In this document: piece after piece, positions 19,601 through 26,968 of the stretch | How the letters are laid out: each line of letters starts with the position of its first letter | How positions within the stretch are numbered: position 1 is the stretch's first letter | Assembly: GCA_015068235.1 (NCBI GenBank) | Contig: SVKY01000013.1 | Span: 1 to 45,975, forward strand | Origin: Oscillospiraceae bacterium | GTDB lineage: Bacteria > Bacillota > Clostridia > Oscillospirales > Oscillospiraceae | Length of the DNA: 45,975 nt | Direction: 5' to 3' | Notes under the pieces: generated by a model | What the model saw: only the letters and a program-made list of their open reading frames with translations | Told to the model about the DNA's origin: nothing | The model's database searches: none | Translations under genes and position numbers: made by a program

Positions 19601-21219
19601 GTGCGAACGACGCGGAAATCGCAAACATCTTGAGACAGTTTGCGCCGTTATCCGACACGAAGCTCATCAATCTGATCCCGTTTAGCGCAGATACACTGGA
19701 TGTTGCGCAGGATGTGAAGAAGAAGCTTCAGACGAATTTCTTTATCGCAAAAGCATTGAGTAGCTTCGCCGAGAGCAAGAGCTATACGCTTTTGACCTTG
19801 AACGCAACTGCCGTCACAGGCAAAGAGACCAGCATTTATCCGATGAATCAGGCGGTGATCGGCTTTAGCTCCTGTCTTGAATCGGAACAGACAAATTTGG
19901 AAGTGTGCATCATCGACGCTGACGAGAGAACGGACAGCGAGATTTTGCTTGCACAGGTCGATGTTCACAGCGATAAAATGGTGATCGCCTACAGAGAAAA
20001 CCGCCGTTATGTGGAACAGATGGTTTCTGCGCAGCGTGCGGAAACATCATTGAGCATTTTAGATGGCGATGTGATCGTGATCGCAGGTGGCTACGGTGGG
20101 ATCGGACTTGCATTGAGCTCGCATATTTTCTCGAAGTGTCCGAATGCAAAGATCGTGCTTTTAAGCCGCTTTGGCATCAAGCAGGATCCGCGCAAGGAGC
20201 GCCTGGAAAAAATGCAGAAAGCTGGCTTCAACATTGAAGTCGTCCGAGCAGATGTTTCCGATCATGCGCAAACGGAGCAGGCACTTGAAAACATTCGCAA
20301 GACTTACGGAAGAATCGATGGCACGATCATAGCATCGGGCATTGCAGGCGATGGAATGTTGGTGCAAAAGGCTTGGACTTCGGCAGAAAATGTCTTGAAA
20401 GCCAAGATCCATGCGACATGGAATCTGCACAAGCTGACACTTAAGGATCAATTGAAGTATATGATCCTTTGCTCAAGCTTTACTTCCGCTGTCGGCGCAC
20501 CCGGTCAGACGGATTATACTGCTGCCAATGCGTATTTGGATGCCTTTACCTACGAAAGAAACCGTCAGGGCTTGAGAACCATGACCATCAACTTAACAGG
20601 CTGGAAGGAATCCGGCATGGCAAAAGCCTTCGGTGTCGATCCGAACAACAGCTTCGTGCGTTTTGTTACGGATGAAGAAGGCAAGCAGCTGTTTGAAGAT
20701 GCGATGCACTTTGGCTGTGAGCGCGTGATTGCCTGTGAGCTTCTTGACAATCTGACGGCGTTAGATGCTGAGACATTGCACAGAAGATTGATTTTACCAA
20801 AGGGTGTGATGAAGATCGAAGAAGAGATCATCGTAACACAGAGCGCTGAGGCGCCGATCATTTACGGCAAGAGTCCGGATAAGTTGACGGCTGTGGAACA
20901 GAATATTGCCTTGGCATGGGCAAGAACGCTCCATGTGACGGAGGTCAATATTTATGACAAGTTCTTTGAGGCAGGCGGAAACTCCTTGTTGGCATCTTAT
21001 TTGCAGAAGGAGATCAACCGCATCTATCCCGAAGCAATGGCGATCACAGACGTGTTTGTTTATTCCACCGTCAATGACATTGCCGCATATATTTCAGGCA
21101 AGCTCGGTCTGAATGCACCACAGGAGGAAATTGCTCCTTCCGACACGAACATTGAGGATCTGGTGCAGCAGTTTATGAGTGGCAAGCTCAGCATGGAAGA
21201 AATGGAAAATCTTGTATAG
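16672..21219 (+). CDS. AT-less PKS module PKS3 (KS-DH-KR-ACP)
   Basis: Extension module of 1515 aa, almost the same length as PKS1, with matching catalytic positions: KS Cys202 (DTACSSS), His335 (EAHGTA), His375 (NFGHL), KR Tyr1282 (QTDYTAAN), ACP Ser1438 (GGNSLL). The DH has a canonical H-x3-G-x4-P at His660, so it differs from the DH of PKS1, and its Asp is in MLDGSMN; the GPRW-type motif is replaced by LGEHW. The KR nucleotide loop is GGYGGIG. There is no AT or ER. The N-terminus is a ~30-residue stretch (repeated Leu/Asn) without the docking helices of PKS2 and PKS4. The C-terminus (LVQQFMSGKLSMEEME) is a helical docking element. Start ATG 16672 follows TTGGAG. Confidence 0.95.
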   Translation: MLNLNLNLKLNELSCDTTAFEGIQTAQNKTGIAVIGIDAKVGSALTKEEIWQAFAQGFDMITQFPEERVEDAQCFSRLTNGRNVKRFSQRAFLPWIDKFDPGVFKIAPTEAELMDPVQRMYLESAWSALEDAGYGGQRLYGSKTGVYVGYNNVGQGYDALLKDMPQETVGVTLSGNVSSFLASRLSYLLNLTGPAMVIDTACSSSLVALHEACRALKAGDITTAVVGSIRIFFCPEDSGEDIGTTSSSERTKTFDDSADGTGGGEGVINLVLKPLSSAIADKDHIYGVIKGSCANQDGSSIGITAPNSAAQEKAIMQAWKEAEIHPEEISYIEAHGTATKLGDPVEIGGVTAAFSHFTEKKQFCAIGASKSNFGHLDCASGLLGVLKVLLMMQHKTLVPTIHFVSPNRKIDYIHSPIYINDTLKPWQTESGVLTAGVSSFGLSGTNCHVVLQSYETAEAQPSSKRQLLTASAMEKDTLKELLQSYQRYLKNHPNTELEDFCFTLNTGRGQYRCRFAMVLENASDFTERSVEELLSKEFYHEFRIVADGVQTEDGLLTLAMQEELTQQAKANIELSQLAKLFLQGAQIDFSPLYAEKNRQKLSLPTYPFRHQRCWHTPSETTMNETEKMHPLIDRCVVRSRGVSIYEKKITLDTCMEIREHRINGVCVMPGTVYVEIAHAIGCDMFKNSAFTFVQVTFFSLMTCGENESRLLHAIVREENGELHISMSSCGDDDVWVDHIEAVLRKDHHLREPKQTDLKQLLAAYPTMYTQDSEEDSENFVKLGEHWQTGTKLYVDESSVVLCSEVGEPFRNEAESYWLYPPMLDGSMNSGIMLLDGQYLPLNYKNMRFYGKLNDAAYSLIKRKNADEPTQEIALFEVQMFDKSGKRIADVEEYALKRVNQAESFLKNEVNDALWQIRWIEMQEQELAEKADRVILFLTLGQENLPIVKLAMQRYHEVVRLYLSNETRKIDDLTYSVSANDAEIANILRQFAPLSDTKLINLIPFSADTLDVAQDVKKKLQTNFFIAKALSSFAESKSYTLLTLNATAVTGKETSIYPMNQAVIGFSSCLESEQTNLEVCIIDADERTDSEILLAQVDVHSDKMVIAYRENRRYVEQMVSAQRAETSLSILDGDVIVIAGGYGGIGLALSSHIFSKCPNAKIVLLSRFGIKQDPRKERLEKMQKAGFNIEVVRADVSDHAQTEQALENIRKTYGRIDGTIIASGIAGDGMLVQKAWTSAENVLKAKIHATWNLHKLTLKDQLKYMILCSSFTSAVGAPGQTDYTAANAYLDAFTYERNRQGLRTMTINLTGWKESGMAKAFGVDPNNSFVRFVTDEEGKQLFEDAMHFGCERVIACELLDNLTALDAETLHRRLILPKGVMKIEEEIIVTQSAEAPIIYGKSPDKLTAVEQNIALAWARTLHVTEVNIYDKFFEAGGNSLLASYLQKEINRIYPEAMAITDVFVYSTVNDIAAYISGKLGLNAPQEEIAPSDTNIEDLVQQFMSGKLSMEEMENLV

Positions 21220-21237
21220 AGAGAGCAGGTATGAGAT

Positions 21238-24200
21238 ATGAATCTTGTTAAAAAGTTTATTCTGACCCAATTAAGCAAGGGACTGATACCGCAGGACGAA
21301 GCCGTGGCACTGCTAAAGGAATTGCAAGACAGCGGAAAATCCGGTGACATTGCAATTATCGGTATGTCGTGCCGCTTGCCGATGTCCGGCTCGAAGGATG
21401 AATTTTGGGAGAATATCGTCAACGGCAGAAGCTGTTTTGTTTCGAAGCCGGAGGATAAGCTTACCTTTGACGAGGTGTTGAAAAATCCGCACTATGCGGA
21501 GTTCTTGGAGCTTTCGACCTATCCCGATCCTGATAATCTAGAGAGCATTATTGGCGGTTTTATTCCCGATAATGACAAATTTGATGCAGATTTCTTCAAT
21601 ATTTCTCCTCGTGAGGCGAGATATATTGATCCTGCGCAGAGAGTTTTTATGGAACTGTCGTGGGCGGCGATCGAGGATGCCGGCTACAGTGTCAATACCA
21701 TTCGTGATACGATGACGGGTGTTTTTGTCGGCAAGGACTATTCGAACTCTATTTTCTACAAACAGACCACAGCACCCGACCCTATGAAGGTCACCGGAAC
21801 ATGGGAAGGCTTGCTTGCCAGCCGTGTCAGCTACGCATTCAATCTGCGCGGACCCACAATGGTCATCGATACGGCGTGTTCTTCGGGTCTTGTTGCGGTG
21901 CATGAGGCTTGTAACGCCCTGAGAAACAACGAATGTCAGATGGCACTTGCAGGCGGCTTGTCCATCGGTGCAGGCGGCACCTTGGTCGATGATGACAGCG
22001 AAAAGAACAACGCCAAGCACGAAAATGCCGGCACCATTGGCGCTGTTACGTCAAATGACAACCAAGTGCGCACCTTCGACAAGAAGTGCAGCGGCTCAGT
22101 CTTCGGCGAGGGCGTGGTTGTGTTTATGCTCAAGCCTTATGATGCTGCGGTTCGTGACAATGACAATGTTTATGCTGTTATCAAGGGCAGTGCGATCAAC
22201 AATGACGGCGCTTCCAACGGCATCACTGCGCCGAATCCCTTAGCGCAGGAAGCGGTCATCACGGAGGCATGGAAGCGTGCAGGTGTCAATGCCGAATCCA
22301 TCAACTATGTCGAAGCGCATGGTACGGGTACGCTCTTGGGTGACCCCATTGAGATCCTCGGCTTGACAAACGCATTTTCCAAGCAGACAAACCGCAAGCA
22401 GTTCTGCGGCATCGGTTCGGTCAAGACCAATTTAGGTCACTTGGTTGCAGCATCGGGTTGTGTCAGCTTGATGAAGGTTTCGCTTGCACTGCAAAATGAA
22501 ATGCTGCCTCCGAGTATCAACTTTGAAGAACCGAATCAGAACATCGATTTCTTAAATTCTCCGGTCTACGTTGTTGACAAGGCGACACCGTGGCGCAAGG
22601 GCAAGGATCGCAGAAGAGCAGGCATCAATGCCTTTGGCTTCAGCGGTACGAACTGCCATATGGTTTTGGAGGAGGCTCCGCCCCGCATCAAGGAATCCTC
22701 GCCGGGCAGAGCGAATCATATCATCACATTCTCCGGAAGAACGGAAACATCCCTGCACAGCCTGATCGAGGAATATTGCAGATTCCTTGAGACGGACAAA
22801 GCGCTGAACTTTGGTGATATGTGCTACACGGCAAATATCGGCCGTGGACATTACGCACATCGCCTTGCGATCGTTGCAAGCGATGTAAATGACCTGAGAG
22901 AAAAGCTGCTGAGAATCGTTGAAAACGATTTCTCCACGCAGGAGGTTTCACTGGCATATATCGGTAAGCATCGAATCGTTTCTGAAAAATATCAGAACCG
23001 CACCGATGGCGAATTGACCGAGAAGGAGCTGCGTGAGCTGTCCGCTCGTGCGCAGGAGCTTTCGGCAAGCCTTGCAGGAAAAGACGAGTATGATATTAAG
23101 ACACTCGAGCAGCTTGCAAGTCTTTATGCAAAGGGCGCAGGCATCGACTGGAATACGATTTACGAAGGACAGACACATTTCAAGGTCTCTCTGCCGACGT
23201 ACCGTTTCGACAGAAATGTTTGCTGGGCAGATCTGAAGGTCACCGAGCTGACCAATGAGACCGCACAGACAAATGAAAAGCAGATCCACCCTGTCATCGA
23301 TCGAATGAGCTCGGATTCCATGAACGAAACCATCTTCGCTGCAAAATTCAAGCTGGATAAGCATTGGTTTGTGCAGGAGCACAAGATCATGGGCAGCAAT
23401 ATCGTGCCCGGTACCGCTTATATCGAGATCATCAAGGCGGTCTGTCAGGAGTATTTCCACACGGATAAGATCATGATCAAGAGCATGACCTTCATCCAGC
23501 CCTTGGTCGTTGGACAGGAGGATAAGGAAGCACATATCATCTTAAAGAAGCTTCCCAACGGTGTGCAGTTTACCGTTGCCTCCAAGGCGGATGACGGCGA
23601 GACCTGGACGATCCATTCCGAGGGCAATGCCTGCATCCATGATGATGCGCCTGTGGATGAATTCCGTGTTGCAGACTATGCAGACGGGGGCGAGGAGATC
23701 GTGATCGATATTCCTGAAAATGAGACCGATGAGCTGGTTTACATGGGTCCGAGATGGCACTGCATCGAGCATATTTATCGCAACGGCGATGTGCTGCAAA
23801 GCGAGATCAGACTTAATGATAAGTTTGCAGACGATCTGAAGGACTATAATTACCATCCGAGCATGGCAGACGCAGCGCTGAACATTCCGCTTCAGGTCTA
23901 TATCAACCATGAGATGTATCTGCCGCTGTCTTACCGCAATTTGAAGATTCACGGCAAGCTGCCGCAGCGCTTCTTCAGCCGCTTGGAAAAGCTCTCCGGC
24001 GGTAACGGCTCTGAGACAATGTCCTTCCGTGTGACCTTGGCAGACGAGATGGGCAATATCCTTGCCGAGATCGAGGAATACACGACCAAGAAGGTTGGCA
24101 AGTTCAACAGCTATGTTGCAAACACCTATTATGGCTTGACCATGAAGAAGACGGAGCTCAAGGGCGAGCAAAGAAAAGAATTCAGCGGCAATGCGCTGAT

Positions 24201-25968
24201 CTTTAAGGATAAGTCAGGCATAGCAGAGGAATTTGCAAAACAGCTTGCAAACACGGACAACTACTTTGTCGAGATCGCTGACGGCAATGAAAAGCTTGAC
24301 GAGCGCACATACCGTGTCGATGGCTCAGAGCGCAGCTATGATTGGCTGATAGAGCAGATCGGTGTTACAGTGCTGGATCATGTGTTCCACTTTGCGAGTG
24401 TTGATCATGCGTGCGCCAAGGTGGACTACAGCGGTTACGGTGAAGCACTCAATCGTGGGCTTTACAGCATGTTCTTCTTCCCGAAGGCGATGCTCAGACA
24501 CATCAGCGGAAAGACGAATTTCTATCTTGTGACGGAAAATGCCTATACCGTGACGGGCGAAGAGAAGGTCAAGTCGCTCAACCGCTCCTTTGCGGCGCTG
24601 ACAAAGACCCTTGTGCAGGAGTATACCAACTGCACCTTCCACTGCTTCGATATTACTGAAAAGCAGAGCACTCAGGAAATTTATGAGGCTATTTGCAATG
24701 CGGATGATCAGCTTATCGTTGCACTGCGTGACGGCAAGGCATATTGCGAAGTGCTCGAACTGAAGAACGTTTCCGATCTTGCAACGAGTGACTATGAGAT
24801 CAGCAAGGACGGCGTTTACCTGATCACCGGCGGTACCGGCGGTTTGGGTCTGGAAATTGCCAAATATCTTGCCGAGGTCGGCGCAGGCAGCATTTGTTTG
24901 ACTGCAAGAGGACCGATGCCGGCAAGAGAGAAGTGGCAGGAGATTTGCGACAAGAACCGCAACAAGAAGATGATCGCGCGCATCCGTGCCATCGAGCAGA
25001 TGGAGGCGTTTGGTGCAAAGGTCGTCGTCAAGAGTGCCGATGTCTGCGATCATGATGCGATGAAGAATGTTGCTGCTGAACTTGCAAATGAGTTTGGCGC
25101 AATTCGCGGTGTGGTTCACTGTGCAGGCGTTGCCGGTGACGGCTTCCTTTACAACAAGACCATCGAGATTTTCAATGATGTTGTCAATCCCAAGATCATG
25201 GGCATGGCAACGATCACCGACATTCTCAAGGAAAACAAGCCCGATTTCGTCGTGATGTTCTCGTCCATGCAGTCCGCCTTCGGTGGCTCCGGTCAGGGCG
25301 ACTATACGGCGGCAAATGCGTTCTTGGATGCCTATGCCGAGGAGCTGCGTAATGATGGCATTTGCGCAAAGACCATCAATTGGCCAGGTTGGAGCGAAAC
25401 GGGTATGGCGGTCGATTTCGGCGTGTCGAATGAAATGACCCTCTTCACCTCGCTTTCGACCCAAAAGGCGCTGATCGCATTTGATTTCATCATGCGCCAC
25501 GAGCTTAGCAATGTCATCCCGGGCGAATTGAGCATGCAATTCTTGATGATGGCACGTCAGATGCTGCCGTTCAAGCTTTCTACTGCGATCAACCGTGAGG
25601 TTGCACGCTTTGAGGCGAAGAACAGTGCAAGCATGGAAAAATCCGGCTCGAGAAGAAGCTTTAACCCCGATGAGCTGGTCATCTTGGGCAAGGATGCCAA
25701 TGAGTATACGCAGACCGAGAAAGAGGTCGCACTGATTTATGCCGCCGTGCTTGACCTGACCGAGATTGACATTTTTGAAAACTTCAATGCAATGGGCGGT
25801 GACTCCATCATTGCAGCGGAGGTTTTGAAGCTGCTCAACGAAAAATATAATGATATTCTGAATATTTCGGATATGTTCACCTACTCCTGCGTTATGGATA
25901 TGGCGGAGCATATCGAATCGAAGCGTGCACTTTCGGCAGATCCCGAAGTGATCGACGCACCGAAATAA
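21238..25968 (+). CDS. AT-less PKS module PKS4 (KS-DH-KR-ACP)
   Basis: Extension module of 1576 aa, most like PKS2. Docking helices at residues ~1-32 (FILTQLSKGLIPQDEAVALL). KS: Cys214 (DTACSSG), His361 (EAHGTG), His401 (NLGHL). DH: H-x3-G-x4-P at His715, Asp in MADAALN, and GPRW. KR: GGTGGLG (~1201) and Tyr1356 in QGDYTAAN. ACP GGDSI with Ser1523. It ends ~25 residues after the ACP without the LLxxLxSGxI docking motif found on PKS1, PKS2 and PKS3, so it probably does not hand its chain on by that interface. No AT or ER. A weak GAGCAGG precedes ATG 21238. Confidence 0.95.
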   Translation: MNLVKKFILTQLSKGLIPQDEAVALLKELQDSGKSGDIAIIGMSCRLPMSGSKDEFWENIVNGRSCFVSKPEDKLTFDEVLKNPHYAEFLELSTYPDPDNLESIIGGFIPDNDKFDADFFNISPREARYIDPAQRVFMELSWAAIEDAGYSVNTIRDTMTGVFVGKDYSNSIFYKQTTAPDPMKVTGTWEGLLASRVSYAFNLRGPTMVIDTACSSGLVAVHEACNALRNNECQMALAGGLSIGAGGTLVDDDSEKNNAKHENAGTIGAVTSNDNQVRTFDKKCSGSVFGEGVVVFMLKPYDAAVRDNDNVYAVIKGSAINNDGASNGITAPNPLAQEAVITEAWKRAGVNAESINYVEAHGTGTLLGDPIEILGLTNAFSKQTNRKQFCGIGSVKTNLGHLVAASGCVSLMKVSLALQNEMLPPSINFEEPNQNIDFLNSPVYVVDKATPWRKGKDRRRAGINAFGFSGTNCHMVLEEAPPRIKESSPGRANHIITFSGRTETSLHSLIEEYCRFLETDKALNFGDMCYTANIGRGHYAHRLAIVASDVNDLREKLLRIVENDFSTQEVSLAYIGKHRIVSEKYQNRTDGELTEKELRELSARAQELSASLAGKDEYDIKTLEQLASLYAKGAGIDWNTIYEGQTHFKVSLPTYRFDRNVCWADLKVTELTNETAQTNEKQIHPVIDRMSSDSMNETIFAAKFKLDKHWFVQEHKIMGSNIVPGTAYIEIIKAVCQEYFHTDKIMIKSMTFIQPLVVGQEDKEAHIILKKLPNGVQFTVASKADDGETWTIHSEGNACIHDDAPVDEFRVADYADGGEEIVIDIPENETDELVYMGPRWHCIEHIYRNGDVLQSEIRLNDKFADDLKDYNYHPSMADAALNIPLQVYINHEMYLPLSYRNLKIHGKLPQRFFSRLEKLSGGNGSETMSFRVTLADEMGNILAEIEEYTTKKVGKFNSYVANTYYGLTMKKTELKGEQRKEFSGNALIFKDKSGIAEEFAKQLANTDNYFVEIADGNEKLDERTYRVDGSERSYDWLIEQIGVTVLDHVFHFASVDHACAKVDYSGYGEALNRGLYSMFFFPKAMLRHISGKTNFYLVTENAYTVTGEEKVKSLNRSFAALTKTLVQEYTNCTFHCFDITEKQSTQEIYEAICNADDQLIVALRDGKAYCEVLELKNVSDLATSDYEISKDGVYLITGGTGGLGLEIAKYLAEVGAGSICLTARGPMPAREKWQEICDKNRNKKMIARIRAIEQMEAFGAKVVVKSADVCDHDAMKNVAAELANEFGAIRGVVHCAGVAGDGFLYNKTIEIFNDVVNPKIMGMATITDILKENKPDFVVMFSSMQSAFGGSGQGDYTAANAFLDAYAEELRNDGICAKTINWPGWSETGMAVDFGVSNEMTLFTSLSTQKALIAFDFIMRHELSNVIPGELSMQFLMMARQMLPFKLSTAINREVARFEAKNSASMEKSGSRRSFNPDELVILGKDANEYTQTEKEVALIYAAVLDLTEIDIFENFNAMGGDSIIAAEVLKLLNEKYNDILNISDMFTYSCVMDMAEHIESKRALSADPEVIDAPK

Positions 25969-25990
25969 TGAAACTATTGGAGGATATGGT

Positions 25991-26953
25991 ATGCGTTTAG
26001 GCGTAGTATTTCCGAACGAATCTTCGTTTTACCACAAAATGGGAGCGGAAATTTTCGAAAATTACCCATCGGTACAGATGCTGTATCGAAAGCTTGCGAA
26101 GAAGGCGAAGCTTGATTTGAAGCAAAGTCTGATTTATGAGCAGACGGAGGTCGATTGGAACGAAACAAATAAGGCTTTGGCTGTGCTGATGACGAGTGTT
26201 GCGTTTTATCAAAACTGGGCACAGTGTCATCAGGTGAAGCCGAATGTGTTTTACGGTAGCGGCGTTGGGATTTTAAGCGCCTGCGTCTGCGCCGGAACGC
26301 TGTCCATCTCCCAAGCGGTTTCCATGATTCGTAAAAATACGTGGAAGCTGCCGGCGTTCTCGCACTTAGACGGCAGAGTGTTTGCGCTCTGCGAGTGCAT
26401 CGATTCTGAAGAGAAGCTCATGCAGGTGCGTGAACAAAAGTTTGGAAACGAGATCGATCAGATCATGCAATTTGCTGAGCGTGAGGCGCTGGATTGCCTG
26501 ATCGAGATCGGACCGAATTGCATCTTCGCTCCGGCGCTGCGTCTTGCAGCGCCGGAAGGGAAGTGCCTGTTTGCACATTTGGATGATCCGAATGACAATG
26601 CGGTGATTTTAGAAAATTTTGAGTATCGCAAGCATTTTAACTACCTCTACGCCGCACGCAGAACTTTGGGAATCATGGCTGCAACGCAGAGCTTTAGCGA
26701 TGATCCACAGAACGATGAGCAGATCGTTTTGGCATACAATGCGGTCAAGGCGTTCGTCGATGAGGCGCTGAAGAAGCAGTATATGGGACAGAGCATCCAT
26801 GTGGGTGAATATGATCTGAGGTTGTGCATCGATCAGCTCAAGATCGTTCTGCGTCTGAAAAAAACGCCGAAAGAGGAAGTTTTGGCTCGCGTGGCAGCGT
26901 TGGAGAATGAAACAGCACTGCCTCTGCGCAAATTTTTTTCCGAATGGCTCTGA
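25991..26953 (+). CDS. Degenerate acyltransferase-like protein (catalytic Ser absent), with AT-family tail
   Basis: A 320-aa paralogue of AT1 and AT2 that cannot act as a normal acyltransferase. The N-terminal GQGS motif reads NESS. The nucleophile motif GHSLGE reads GSGVGI, placing Gly91 where Ser is required and removing the neighbouring His. About 90 residues are missing between the region after the nucleophile and the ending LIEIGP, which is where the small ferredoxin-like subdomain and the catalytic His would be. The C-terminal ~100 residues (from TLGIMAATQ) still align with the tails of AT1 and AT2. The frame is intact and GGAGG (25979-25983) is well spaced, so it is expressed rather than a simple pseudogene. 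A structural or docking role is inferred. The degenerate KS follows 15 bases later. Confidence 0.85.
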   Translation: MRLGVVFPNESSFYHKMGAEIFENYPSVQMLYRKLAKKAKLDLKQSLIYEQTEVDWNETNKALAVLMTSVAFYQNWAQCHQVKPNVFYGSGVGILSACVCAGTLSISQAVSMIRKNTWKLPAFSHLDGRVFALCECIDSEEKLMQVREQKFGNEIDQIMQFAEREALDCLIEIGPNCIFAPALRLAAPEGKCLFAHLDDPNDNAVILENFEYRKHFNYLYAARRTLGIMAATQSFSDDPQNDEQIVLAYNAVKAFVDEALKKQYMGQSIHVGEYDLRLCIDQLKIVLRLKKTPKEEVLARVAALENETALPLRKFFSEWL

Positions 26954-26968
26954 TGGGAGGATCGCAAT

